This document shows positions 1-7,474 of a stretch of 26,598 bases of DNA, one piece after another (position 1 is the first letter of the stretch; the number at the start of each line of letters is the position of its first letter). The notes under the pieces were generated by a model. That model had not been told where the DNA came from and searched no databases. It was given only the letters and a program-made list of their open reading frames with translations. Source of the stretch: UBA8444 sp964003875 (GTDB taxonomy: Bacteria > Bacteroidota > Bacteroidia > Flavobacteriales > UBA7312); contig CAXFLH010000010.1 of NCBI GenBank assembly GCA_964003875.1, forward strand, positions 1-26,598. Reading direction: 5' to 3'. The translations under genes were made by a program, and so were the position numbers.

Positions 1-980
1 CCGCCTACAGAACGATGACCTTTAAGTCCATTTATTCCACCATTTGTACACATTTTGTTAAACTCCTCTTCGACGTCTGTATTAGTTAGTAGGAAGGTAG
101 CGTTCATAGTAGAACGGTCTTCTATATTGGCGCTTCCCTCAAAGATTGAGCTATTGTCAATAGTATGGTAAAGTAAATCTGCTTTTTGCTGATTTACTTT
201 TTCTATCCAACTTACACCACCATTCTCTTTCAACCAACGCATTGTAAGCATACTTACATAGATTGGGAAAACAGGAGGAGTGTTGAACATACTATCCTTA
301 GCTATGTGTGTTTTGTAATCTAGCATAGTAGGAATTTCTCTGCCAGTGTGTCCTAATATTTCATCTTTTACAATAACTAAAGTAGTTCCTGCAGGACCCA
401 AATTTTTCTGTGCTCCAGCATAGATTAAGTCAAATTTTGAAACATCAATTTTTTTGCTGAATATATCTGATGACATATCACAGACGGTAATCACGTCTGT
501 TATTGGAAACGTTTTTATCTGTGTGCCAAAAATAGTATTGTTTGAAGTGCAGTGAAAATAATCTAAATCAGAAGGTATAGCATAATCTTTAGGGATGTAG
601 CTATAATTCTTGTCTTTGGAACTAGCCAATATTTGAGTATCTCCGAATAATTTAGCTTCCTTGATTGCTTTTGATGACCAAGCTCCTGTATCTAAATAAC
701 CGGCTTTGCCGCCAACTTTCATTAGATTATTGGCTACCATCAAAAATTCCATACTAGCTCCACCTTGCAAGAATAAAACTGAGTAGCCTGAAGGTACTTC
801 TAAAAGCTCTTTAACGAGTTGTATAGCCTCCTCCATAACAGCAATAAAGTCAGCACTTCTATGAGATATTTCTATCAAGGAAAGGTCTAAGTTGTTGAAG
901 TTTATAATGGAAGATGATGCTTCTTTAAAAACTTGTTGGGGTAAAATGCAAGGTCCTGCACTAAAATTATGCTTTTTCAT
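1..980 (-). CDS. serC: phosphoserine aminotransferase SerC, 3' end beyond window
   Basis: This is a PLP enzyme that converts 3-phosphohydroxypyruvate and glutamate to phosphoserine in cytosolic serine synthesis; the same enzyme usually serves pyridoxine synthesis. The ATG is the reverse complement of 978-980 and the product opens MKKHNFSAGPCILP, the family's classic N-terminus. The PLP-lysine motif AGAQKNLGPAG is present with Lys at about residue 192, and the last visible residues are GHRSVGG, close to the family C-terminus. About 326 of an expected 355-360 residues lie inside the window; the rest runs off the left edge. It is last in the visible minus-strand run ferredoxin, secreted protein, serC, with a 38-bp gap to the gene before it. 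I see no good separate promoter in that gap. Family assignment is firm. Confidence 0.95.
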   Translation of the reverse strand, partial: MKKHNFSAGPCILPQQVFKEASSSIINFNNLDLSLIEISHRSADFIAVMEEAIQLVKELLEVPSGYSVLFLQGGASMEFLMVANNLMKVGGKAGYLDTGAWSSKAIKEAKLFGDTQILASSKDKNYSYIPKDYAIPSDLDYFHCTSNNTIFGTQIKTFPITDVITVCDMSSDIFSKKIDVSKFDLIYAGAQKNLGPAGTTLVIVKDEILGHTGREIPTMLDYKTHIAKDSMFNTPPVFPIYVSMLTMRWLKENGGVSWIEKVNQQKADLLYHTIDNSSIFEGSANIEDRSTMNATFLLTNTDVEEEFNKMCTNGGINGLKGHRSVG

Positions 981-1018
981 ATTTGAAATATTACGTTTGC
1001 AAAAATGCAGTTTTCTTT

Positions 1019-1900
1019 TTACTTAGGAAACAAACCACTATCAATTTTTTTGATGTTTGGAATATTAACTTTTTGAGGATTTTGAATATCTTCTTTGAAC
1101 TTAAACGTTCCGTTTTTCAATTCGAAAGCATTTATGCTACCGTCGGGTATGTAGAAATCGTATAGTCCAGTCAAATCCTCGTTAATGGGGGTTAGGTTTG
1201 GAAAAACTATACTTTCTATATCGTTATTGAACTGTACAGAAACAGCAGCGTCTTCTTTATACTCTAATATATACCTATGAAAACGTTCTTTTTTATAGCG
1301 AAAAATAGGAGCGCCAAAGGTCAAGGATTTTGAAATCGAAAGGACATCCATAATTTTCTTATTACTTCTTTCATTGTTACCATCCCAGCCTAGTAATAGG
1401 TAATAGTCTTTTTTACCTCTTTTAAATGGAGTTAGACTGTAATACAAAGCGCCAATCCATTGACTATTGTTTAGTTTTAGTGAATTTGCAGATTTAACTT
1501 CTCCTTCTAATGGCTTAAGGTATTCTACTTTGTATTCTTTTCTGTTGTTGTAATACTGAACAATAGCAAAATACTTGTTAATGTTGTTGGATAGTGGGAG
1601 ATACCAATTAATTATTCTTAATTTCTTGTTTTTTGAAGTGAGAATAGGAAAGGTCGTTAACATTTCGAAATCATACTTCATGGATTTAGGATCGTCAAGT
1701 ACTAAATCCCAAAGTTCAATGAAATCAGCATTAGCTTTTAACTTTTCTTCATCGCTTTTAGCGTTTTGTAAAAGAGGAGCAATTTTTTGGATTTCAGATT
1801 CATAGTATGCAAAATCTGTTTGTTGCGCTGAAACTGTAAATGATAACAAAGTAAAAATCGATTGTATAAAAATGGCTTTATGTAACAATCGGTTATTCAT
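1019..1900 (-). CDS. secreted protein of unknown function, Bacteroidota-type
   Basis: A 293-residue protein with a clear N-terminal Sec signal (MNNRLLHKAIF, a hydrophobic stretch to about residue 24, then a likely cut after SAQ). No lipobox, further membrane helix or catalytic motif is visible. The middle contains DYYLLLGWDGNNE (about 167-179) and the C-terminal part contains YIPDGSINAFEL, patterns I associate with a conserved but uncharacterised secreted family of Bacteroidota; that is recollection, not a search result. Its ATG directly follows the stop of the ferredoxin gene with no spacer, so the two are almost certainly co-transcribed, and serC lies 38 bp downstream. Function is unknown. 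The position beside a soluble ferredoxin does not by itself imply a redox role, because this protein should be periplasmic. Confidence 0.8.
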   Translation of the reverse strand: MNNRLLHKAIFIQSIFTLLSFTVSAQQTDFAYYESEIQKIAPLLQNAKSDEEKLKANADFIELWDLVLDDPKSMKYDFEMLTTFPILTSKNKKLRIINWYLPLSNNINKYFAIVQYYNNRKEYKVEYLKPLEGEVKSANSLKLNNSQWIGALYYSLTPFKRGKKDYYLLLGWDGNNERSNKKIMDVLSISKSLTFGAPIFRYKKERFHRYILEYKEDAAVSVQFNNDIESIVFPNLTPINEDLTGLYDFYIPDGSINAFELKNGTFKFKEDIQNPQKVNIPNIKKIDSGLFPK

Positions 1901-2248
1901 CTAAGAATGTAAAAAGTCTTTTTTAGATAACAGTTCATCTTCTGTTTCAACATTATCCTCGTCAGGAATACAGCAATCTACTGGACAAACTGCAGCACAT
2001 TGAGGCTCATCATGAAAACCTTTGCACTCAGTACATTTGTCAGTAACTATATAGTAAACGTCATAATCGACAGGTTCTTGTGAAGCATCAGCATCGTAAT
2101 CACCACCACTCTTAGGTGTTATGGTGCCAGAAAGGGAAGTGCCATCAGAGAAATGCCATTCCATACCACCTTCATAGATAGCATTGTTAGGACATTCAGG
2201 CTCACAAGCACCACAGTTTATGCATTCATCAGAAATTTTAATTGCCAT
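1901..2248 (-). CDS. 2[4Fe-4S] ferredoxin, Alvin-like, with an inserted loop
   Basis: A 115-residue cytosolic electron carrier. Cluster I ligands are Cys9, 12, 15 and 19 (ECINCGACEPECP); cluster II ligands are Cys72, 75, 84 and 88 (CTECKGFHDEPQCAAVCP). The eight-residue spacing between the second and third Cys of cluster II, the following VDC and the C-terminal tail are hallmarks of ferredoxins of the Allochromatium vinosum type, known for very low redox potentials. Unusually, about 51 residues separate the two cluster motifs, roughly 34 more than I recall for that protein; the extra segment is acidic and rich in Gly, Asp and Ser (SDGTSLSG, SGGDYDADA). The gene is first in the run toward serC and diverges from the acyl-CoA reductase at 2304, suggesting but not proving a functional link. 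Ferredoxin identity is firm; its partner is unknown. Confidence 0.92.
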   Translation of the reverse strand: MAIKISDECINCGACEPECPNNAIYEGGMEWHFSDGTSLSGTITPKSGGDYDADASQEPVDYDVYYIVTDKCTECKGFHDEPQCAAVCPVDCCIPDEDNVETEDELLSKKDFLHS

Positions 2249-2288
2249 TTTTTTTACTAAAAAAGGTTAATAGTTTTATTTTGCGGTA

Positions 2289-2296
2289 CAAATATA
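2289..2296 (-). promoter_or_regulatory. candidate -7 box for the ferredoxin operon
   Basis: On the minus strand the sequence is TATATTTG, an exact match to the Bacteroidota TAnnTTTG element. It lies 40 bp upstream of the ferredoxin ATG, giving a predicted leader of about 35 nt. No TTG is present at the ideal -33 spacing, so the match is partial. The box sits in the 55-bp gap shared with the divergent acyl-CoA reductase gene, so the two promoters must overlap or nearly abut. Confidence 0.45.
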
Positions 2297-2303
2297 CTAA
2301 GAA

Positions 2304-3317
2304 ATGATAATAGAAGATAGAATAAAAGCTTTTGAAAAATTAGGTGATTTCTTAATGGATTTTTGTGATGAAAATTCTAATTCAAATCATCCATTAGAAA
2401 CTATCATACAATCCTCATCTTCTTATAATGGTTGGTTTACATCGAATAACATAAGGTCTTCTATTTCAGCTATTTGTAACAATTTGAGTTCTACTAAATT
2501 GTCCTCATGGTTATCTTCATACTCTATTCCTATTGAGGCAAAAAAGAATGTTTCTATTATTATGGCTGGTAATATTCCATTAGTTGGTTTTAATGATTTC
2601 CTATGTGTTTTGATGAGTGGCCATAGGGCTATTATCAAACTATCATCTAAAGACAACCGTTTGTTTTTACCAATCATTGAAGAGTTGATAATAATTGAGC
2701 CACGTTTTAAAGGTGAAATTAAATTAGTAGAAAAAGTTGAAAATTTTGACGCTGTTATCGCCACAGGTAGTAATGAATCCTTTAAGCATTTTGAATATTA
2801 CTTTAAAGATTATCCTACTTTGTTAAGAAAGAGCCGTACTTCTGTAGCAATTCTAACAGGAGAGGAGAGTTTAGATGAAAGAAAAGCTTTGGCTAATGAT
2901 ATTTTCTTATACTATGGTTTAGGTTGTAGAAATGTAACCAAACTTTATGTTCCTAAAAATTATGATTTAAACCTCTTGTTTGAAGTCTTTTTTGAATACC
3001 AAGATGTTGTCTTGAATAATAAATATGCAAATAATTACGATTATTATAGAGCTATTTACATGATGGGAAAACATAATATTTTAGAAAATGGCTTCCTAAT
3101 ACTTAAAGAGGACAAAGCCTTACATTCTCCAGTGGCAGTCTTAAATTACGAATATTACGATAAAAAAGAATCTTTAGCACTTCAACTAGACGAATTGAAA
3201 GAAGACATACAATGTATTGTAGGTAAGGATTACATTCCTTTTGGCAAGGCGCAACAACCTGATTTAGAGGATTATGCCGATGGTGTTGATACGCTCCGTT
3301 TTCTAGAGGCTATTTAG
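2304..3317 (+). CDS. LuxC-like acyl-CoA reductase
   Basis: A 337-residue protein of the LuxC/acyl-CoA reductase family (aldehyde dehydrogenase fold), expected to reduce a fatty acyl-CoA or acyl-protein to an aldehyde with NADPH through a cysteine thioester. The likely nucleophile is Cys208 in YYGLGCRNVTK; other family segments are MAGNIPLVGFNDFL (about 87-100) and IATGSNESFKHFEYYF. LuxC proteins of luminous bacteria are much longer (about 480 residues), so this is the short Bacteroidota form. No luxD or luxE partner or luciferase is nearby, so bioluminescence is not implied. The gene is alone on the plus strand, diverging from the ferredoxin gene with a 55-bp gap and overlapping the convergent lipoprotein gene by 4 bases at its 3' end. 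Natural substrate and pathway cannot be read from the sequence. Confidence 0.85.
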   Translation: MIIEDRIKAFEKLGDFLMDFCDENSNSNHPLETIIQSSSSYNGWFTSNNIRSSISAICNNLSSTKLSSWLSSYSIPIEAKKNVSIIMAGNIPLVGFNDFLCVLMSGHRAIIKLSSKDNRLFLPIIEELIIIEPRFKGEIKLVEKVENFDAVIATGSNESFKHFEYYFKDYPTLLRKSRTSVAILTGEESLDERKALANDIFLYYGLGCRNVTKLYVPKNYDLNLLFEVFFEYQDVVLNNKYANNYDYYRAIYMMGKHNILENGFLILKEDKALHSPVAVLNYEYYDKKESLALQLDELKEDIQCIVGKDYIPFGKAQQPDLEDYADGVDTLRFLEAI

Positions 3318-4798
3318 TCTACTTTCTCATACGCCCCAATATCCGGGTTTCCATCTCTGCTATTTCCCAAAATATCTAAGGATAAAGCATTATTCATAGG
3401 TGAGGCTTTACCAGCATCAATTGCTATGGAGTTATAGCTAAGTTGAAAGTCTTGTTCTTGTGAATTAATAAAAATAGAAGAACTACTATTTACTTTAATA
3501 CTGTTTGTTTGGTTCAAATTACTAATCGATGAGTCTGGATGAAGTTTGATTAAACAATGGTCAAAAATATAGTTGAACTCACTATTAGAATTATTTTGCA
3601 ATTCTAATTCGTGTGCAGCACTTCCGTCAATGATACAATTGGTAAAATGAGCCTGAGACAATGGTCTCAATTGAATGTTTTCATTGACGTCTTCGTAATA
3701 GTTATTTATCAGTAAAATAGGTGTATTTCTGCTACCATAATTGTAATAATTGGCAAAGGTGCAGTGGTCAAACTGATAGCGTCCTCCAATATTTAGTACT
3801 AGATTGTAACGACCACAATTTCTAATGAGGTTGTTGTAGCCAGTAACATAACTACCTTGAGCAAAAAGACCGATATCACTCATGTTTTCTATGATAGTGT
3901 TATTGACTTTTAAAGTTGGCTCGCTAGAGTTACCTAATGTATCTGCTTTAATACCGACTGTGCCGTTTCTTATAATGGCATAGTTTATAGTGCTGTTTTT
4001 ACTTCCAGCACATAGCCATATTTGACTCCATTGGCCCGGTGCATCTTGATACCAATCTTCTAATCTATCGCCTTGAAAAACAACTTCATTGCCCAAGCTA
4101 CCATTGACATTTAAGGTACCTCCATCGTTATTTGACCCTAGTATAGGATTACCAATAAATAGCCCTGAGTTAGCATGACAGTAGATTTGAGCACCTTCTT
4201 CTATAGTTAGTGTTGCGTTAGGCTCTACTATAACATAACCGTAAATGACGTGGGGTTTTTCCTTAGTCCATGTAGTATTTTGTGATATAGAGTAATATCT
4301 AAAATTTATGGAGTCCTTATCAGCGATGAATAAATTATCAGATGGTGTATAGAAATTAGCATTTTGACCAAATGCTACCAAATCAATAAGTTGTGTTTTC
4401 CCATTTGTAGTAAACTCTAACTGATTATTGACTAAGAAAGGGGTGTTTTGGTTGTTTGGATTAATGGTTACTTCAATAAATAAGAATAGACTATCATTAG
4501 GGGCAAGTTTGATATTTTGACTTTGATCAATGGGCATACCATCTACATTTATCCTGTAAACATCAGATGGGTTATCTTGTGCTAAGCGAATAGTTTTTAT
4601 GTTTACTGGGTTGTTATTGTTATTGTAAACCACAAACTTTTTGGTAGCACTGCCAATTGTCGTAAAGACCGTATCGAATAATATAGAGTCATTAGAAAAC
4701 GAAAGCTGACCAGGGCCACTTTCTGCGAAAAAGTCTTTTCTACAAGAGCTAAACGCTAAGCAGACTAGAATCACAATGAAAAAATATCTTATTACCAT
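3314..4798 (-). CDS. beta-helix surface or periplasmic lipoprotein
   Basis: A 494-residue lipoprotein. The signal peptide ends in a lipobox (LAFSSC) with the lipidated Cys at 19. Residues about 30-145 look like an immunoglobulin-like ASH/Hydin-type domain (SFSNDSILFDTVFTTIG, ending LVAFGQNANF). Residues about 180-480 have the short repeating hydrophobic pattern of a right-handed parallel beta-helix (VIVEPNATLTIEEGAQIYC, STINYAIIRNGTVGIKAD, TIIENMSDIGLFAQGSYV), and the C-terminus ends NPDIGAYEKVD, as in many choice-of-anchor/beta-helix proteins of Bacteroidota. No catalytic residues of a polysaccharide lyase are evident and no PUL genes (SusC/SusD) are near, so enzymatic activity is doubtful; an adhesion or structural role is a guess. 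It is monocistronic, divergent from rpmE2, with its own promoter about 10 bp before the start. Confidence 0.85.
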   Translation of the reverse strand: MVIRYFFIVILVCLAFSSCRKDFFAESGPGQLSFSNDSILFDTVFTTIGSATKKFVVYNNNNNPVNIKTIRLAQDNPSDVYRINVDGMPIDQSQNIKLAPNDSLFLFIEVTINPNNQNTPFLVNNQLEFTTNGKTQLIDLVAFGQNANFYTPSDNLFIADKDSINFRYYSISQNTTWTKEKPHVIYGYVIVEPNATLTIEEGAQIYCHANSGLFIGNPILGSNNDGGTLNVNGSLGNEVVFQGDRLEDWYQDAPGQWSQIWLCAGSKNSTINYAIIRNGTVGIKADTLGNSSEPTLKVNNTIIENMSDIGLFAQGSYVTGYNNLIRNCGRYNLVLNIGGRYQFDHCTFANYYNYGSRNTPILLINNYYEDVNENIQLRPLSQAHFTNCIIDGSAAHELELQNNSNSEFNYIFDHCLIKLHPDSSISNLNQTNSIKVNSSSSIFINSQEQDFQLSYNSIAIDAGKASPMNNALSLDILGNSRDGNPDIGAYEKVD

Positions 4799-4808
4799 AG
4801 AATAATTG

Positions 4809-4837
4809 CAAATATAATATAAACGTTAGTCCCTCAA
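4809..4837 (-). promoter_or_regulatory. promoter of the beta-helix lipoprotein gene
   Basis: Reading the minus strand, TTG (4835-4837) is followed after 18 bp by TATATTTG (4809-4816), a near-ideal Bacteroidota -33/-7 pair. The box ends 10 bases before the ATG at 4796-4798, so the mRNA leader should be only about 3-7 nt, too short for any Shine-Dalgarno contact. It lies back-to-back with the rpmE2 promoter. Confidence 0.65.
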
Positions 4838-4867
4838 TTATAGTATGGTAAAATAAATTTATGAGGG

Positions 4868-4898
4868 TTTGCTAGTTTGTGATAAGTGTTTATATTTG
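4868..4898 (+). promoter_or_regulatory. promoter of rpmE2
   Basis: TTTG at 4868-4871, a 19-bp spacer and TATATTTG at 4891-4898 exactly match the consensus of Bacteroidota housekeeping promoters. Transcription should start around 4903-4906, leaving a leader of about 15 nt before the ATG at 4919. This also argues against upstream start codons such as the one at 4886, which lies before the predicted transcript start. Confidence 0.7.
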
Positions 4899-4918
4899 CA
4901 CTCCAAATTAATCTAATA

Positions 4919-5173
4919 ATGAAAAAAGGTATACACCCAGAAAATTATAGACATGTAGTGATGCAAGACATCTCTACAGGCTTTACTATTTTAACTAAAT
5001 CAACGGCTAATACTAAAGATACTATCAAGTGGGAAGACGGTAATGAATATCCTCTTATTAAAATGGAGATTTCTTCAGATTCACATCCTTATTACACCGG
5101 AAAAATGAAATTAGTCGATACTGCAGGTCGTATTGATAAGTTTAAAAACAAATACTCTAAGTTTTCTAAATAA
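4919..5173 (+). CDS. rpmE2: 50S ribosomal protein L31, type B
   Basis: An 84-residue large-subunit protein. It begins MKKGIHPENYRHVVMQDIS, contains DSHPYYTGKMKLVDTAGRIDKFKNKY, and has no cysteines, which marks the zinc-free type B (C-minus) form. An in-frame start at 4886 would add 11 hydrophobic residues, but the family N-terminus and a promoter box at 4891-4898 show that 4919 is the real start. The gene is monocistronic, with a promoter immediately upstream and a strong hairpin with a T-run 19 bp after the stop. In other bacteria type B L31 can replace the zinc form under zinc limitation, but no Zur-like operator is obvious here and in Bacteroidota it is commonly the only L31. Confidence 0.97.
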   Translation: MKKGIHPENYRHVVMQDISTGFTILTKSTANTKDTIKWEDGNEYPLIKMEISSDSHPYYTGKMKLVDTAGRIDKFKNKYSKFSK

Positions 5174-5192
5174 TCAAGAAAATAGACACAAT

Positions 5193-5216
5193 AAAACCAT
5201 TCTTAAGAATGGTTTT
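5193..5216. terminator. perfect 24-nt palindromic terminator between rpmE2 and pckA
   Basis: A fully self-complementary stem (half-site AAAACCATTCTT) is followed on the plus strand by an uninterrupted T-run reaching 5220 and then more T after one A. It lies 19 bp after the rpmE2 stop and 10 bp after the end of pckA on the other strand, so it can serve both convergent genes. The plus-strand U-tract is much better than the minus-strand one. Confidence 0.85.
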
Positions 5217-5226
5217 TTTTATTTTT

Positions 5227-6825
5227 TTACGAAAGGACTTTTAACTTAGGTGCGCTATCTAACATTTCTTGATTAGCAAAATCCGAATACTTATTAAAGT
5301 TATTATTAAAAGCTTGAGCCAATTCATTAGCTTTTAAATCATAAGCCGATTTATCTTCCCATGTATTTCTTGGGCTTAAAATTTCTGAGGGTACATCATC
5401 GCATTCGGTTGGCATAGCCAAACCAAAAACTTCATGATTTTTATATTCTACATTTTCTAATTTGCCTTCTAAAGCTGCAGTTATTAAAGAACGCGTATAT
5501 TTTAAACTCAATCGTGAGCCGACTCCATAAGGTCCTCCAGACCAACCGGTATTGACTAGCCAAACATTAACTTGACTACTTTCCATTTTTTGACCTAATA
5601 GCTCGGCATATCGAGTAGGGTGTAAGGGCAAGAAAGGTTCTCCAAAACAAGCCGAAAAAGTAGTACTAGGTTCTGTAATACCTTCTTCAGTACCAGCAAC
5701 TTTGGCTGTATATCCGGAAATAAAATGATACATAGCTTGTCCTATACTCAGTTTAGATATAGGAGGCAATACACCAAAAGCATCGCAAGTCAAAAAGAAA
5801 ATATTTTTAGGCGCACTTGCCATAGATGGTTTAGCAATATTTTGGATATGGTTAATAGGATAGCTGACTCTCGTGTTTTCAGTAATACTACTGTCTTCAA
5901 AATCAACATCTTTAGTACCGTCTTTAAAGATTACATTCTCTAGTAAAGCACCTTTTCTAATTGCTGCAAAAATATCGGGTTCTTTTTCGGCAGTTAAATC
6001 AATACACTTAGCATAACAACCACCCTCAAAATTAAACACACTATTATCGCTCCAACCGTGTTCGTCATCACCAATTAATTTTCTATTAGGGTCAGCAGAT
6101 AAGGTGGTCTTTCCCGTTCCAGACAGCCCAAAAAATACAGCAGTATCTCCTTTAGCACCGACATTGGCTGAACAGTGCATTGAAAGTACATTTTTCTCAT
6201 GTGGAAGAATGAAATTTAAAACTGAAAAAATACCTTTTTTTATTTCCCCTGTATAACCAGTTCCACCGATTAAAATATTTTTATCTGTGAAGTTTATGAT
6301 AGCGAAGTTATGTTGTCTAGTACCATCAATTTCAGCATCAGCCATAAAACTTGGCACATTAATAATCGACCAATCAGGAGTGAAGTTGTTTAGTTCTTCT
6401 TCAGTTGGTCGTAAGAACATATTGTAGGCAAAAAGGTTAGACCAAGGGTACTCGTTGATTACTCTAATATTAAGACGAAAATTTTCATCAGCACAAGCAT
6501 AAACATCTCTGACATATACATCTTTACCTTTGAGGTATTCTGTTACTTTATTATAAAGAGTGTTGTATTGTTCAGAACTAAAAGGAATATTGACATCGCC
6601 CCACCAAACAGCATTTTCTGTAGTACTGTCTTTGACTACAAACCTATCTTTAGGTGAACGTCCAGTAAACTCTCCTGTATTGATAGAAATAGCACCAGAA
6701 TTCGCCATAGTGGCGTAGTTCTTAGAAAGCGATATTTCAGTAAGTTTTTCAGGTGAAAGGTTCCAATTGGCATTAACTTCAGTAATTCTCAAATCTTCTA
6801 AGGATTTGATGCTCACATTTTTCAT
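5227..6825 (-). CDS. pckA: ATP-dependent phosphoenolpyruvate carboxykinase
   Basis: Catalyses oxaloacetate + ATP to PEP + CO2 + ADP, the entry step of gluconeogenesis (or anaplerosis in reverse). With the chosen ATG the protein is 532 residues, near the usual 530-540. Visible motifs are EFTGRSPKDRF (substrate Arg), the kinase P-loop GLSGTGKTT (about 233-241), GDDEHGW, the region NFEGGCYAKCIDL and the nucleotide-binding NTGWSGGPYGVGSRLSL. An in-frame TTG at 6850-6852 would add nine residues, but it coincides with a candidate -7 box; MKNVSIKSLEDLRI from ATG 6823-6825 is the better start. It is convergent with rpmE2 and shares its hairpin, and a 262-bp non-coding gap upstream suggests an independent promoter. 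Identity is firm. Confidence 0.97.
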   Translation of the reverse strand: MKNVSIKSLEDLRITEVNANWNLSPEKLTEISLSKNYATMANSGAISINTGEFTGRSPKDRFVVKDSTTENAVWWGDVNIPFSSEQYNTLYNKVTEYLKGKDVYVRDVYACADENFRLNIRVINEYPWSNLFAYNMFLRPTEEELNNFTPDWSIINVPSFMADAEIDGTRQHNFAIINFTDKNILIGGTGYTGEIKKGIFSVLNFILPHEKNVLSMHCSANVGAKGDTAVFFGLSGTGKTTLSADPNRKLIGDDEHGWSDNSVFNFEGGCYAKCIDLTAEKEPDIFAAIRKGALLENVIFKDGTKDVDFEDSSITENTRVSYPINHIQNIAKPSMASAPKNIFFLTCDAFGVLPPISKLSIGQAMYHFISGYTAKVAGTEEGITEPSTTFSACFGEPFLPLHPTRYAELLGQKMESSQVNVWLVNTGWSGGPYGVGSRLSLKYTRSLITAALEGKLENVEYKNHEVFGLAMPTECDDVPSEILSPRNTWEDKSAYDLKANELAQAFNNNFNKYSDFANQEMLDSAPKLKVLS

Positions 6826-6849
6826 AGTTAAACTCTTTTTGTTGGCTGA

Positions 6850-6880
6850 CAAAGATTAAAATTTATATCTATTGACCAAA
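6850..6880 (-). promoter_or_regulatory. candidate pckA promoter
   Basis: On the minus strand TTTG (6877-6880) precedes, after 18 bp, TAATCTTTG (6850-6858), a TAnnTTTG-like box with one extra base. It would start transcription near 6843-6846 and give a leader of about 20 nt before the ATG at 6825. The imperfect box keeps confidence moderate. If real, it rules out the upstream TTG as a start. Confidence 0.4.
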
Positions 6881-7087
6881 AAAATATTGGTGTTTTTCAG
6901 ATAAGAATCCCAAAAATTGAAATTTAAAAAGTGTGTATAAAAAACACTAAGTTAGATTAGAGCGATGTTAAAAATAATGAATGCTAAACTTCAAACTTTT
7001 AGAAAAACAAGCAGTTTTTTGAGCTTTTCAAACACATTATTGTTCTTTAGTCTGTAAATTAATTCTTCAAAAACGTCTTTTAAGAAA
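6881..7087. other. AT-rich intergenic region between DUF423 gene and pckA
   Basis: No start-bearing gene, tRNA, riboswitch or strong terminator is visible. A weak AT stem (AAAAAC, 5-nt loop, GTTTTT at about 7004-7019) could end the DUF423 transcript. A 42-codon stop-free stretch on the minus strand (6991-7119) has no plausible start codon and overlaps the DUF423 3' end. Distal pckA regulation could lie here, but I recognise no operator. Confidence 0.5.
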
Positions 7088-7474
7088 TTAAAGTTGTGTT
7101 TTCTTGTAATTTTTAAAAATTAAAATGAGCCATGAAATCATTAGTAAAAGTCCTCCGATAGGGGTTATTGGGCCTAGTATTGATAAGTTAATTCCAATTA
7201 GTTCTTGTAAGGACAATAAGTATATAGAAAATGAAAAGAACACAATTCCAATAAGCATGAATTTTCCAATTAGGGCAGTAGCATTTAGTTTGTTGGCATT
7301 TAGACCAATAATTAGTAGTGCTAGTGAATGGTAAAATTGATACCTCACGCCAGTTTCAAAACTATTTAGCTTTTCGGTTGTTAACAATTCATTAAGGGTA
7401 TGAGCACCAAATGCTCCTAGTGCAACTGCCAAAAATGCTAATAGTGCTGCTATGCTAATAAGCTTATTGTTCAT
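7088..7474 (-). CDS. DUF423 family small integral membrane protein
   Basis: A 128-residue protein with four predicted membrane helices (about 5-22, 45-62, 70-88 and 98-121). The N-terminal motif LAVALGAFGAHTL followed by FETGVRYQFYHSLALLIIG is diagnostic of DUF423 (E. coli YgdD family), whose biochemical role is unknown. Length matches the family (about 120-130). It is divergent from the saccharopine dehydrogenase gene with a 53-bp gap, and 262 bp upstream of pckA, so probably a separate unit. I found no exact TAnnTTTG box in front of it. Confidence 0.88.
   Translation of the reverse strand: MNNKLISIAALLAFLAVALGAFGAHTLNELLTTEKLNSFETGVRYQFYHSLALLIIGLNANKLNATALIGKFMLIGIVFFSFSIYLLSLQELIGINLSILGPITPIGGLLLMISWLILIFKNYKKTQL

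Noticed and set aside
2304..3317. A bioluminescence (lux) operon, because of the LuxC-like gene.
   Set aside because: No luciferase (luxA/B), acyltransferase (luxD) or synthetase (luxE) gene is present, and the short LuxC form is common in non-luminous Bacteroidota.
3314..4798. A polysaccharide utilisation locus, because of the beta-helix lipoprotein.
   Set aside because: No SusC, SusD, glycoside hydrolase or sensor gene flanks it, and no lyase catalytic residues could be pointed to.
6891..6907. The string TCTTATCTGAAA occurs both upstream of pckA (minus strand) and in the gap before dnaA (about 24915-24926, plus strand), suggesting a shared operator.
   Set aside because: Only 12 bases match, it is not palindromic, and orientations relative to the genes differ; chance matches of this length are expected between AT-rich spacers.
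6991..7119. A 42-codon stop-free minus-strand stretch after the DUF423 gene whose translation looks amphipathic (VFEKLKKLLVFLKV at the end).
   Set aside because: It has no ATG, GTG or TTG start in frame after the preceding stop, overlaps the DUF423 3' end, and Lys/Leu/Phe/Asn-rich translations are expected by chance in AT-rich DNA.
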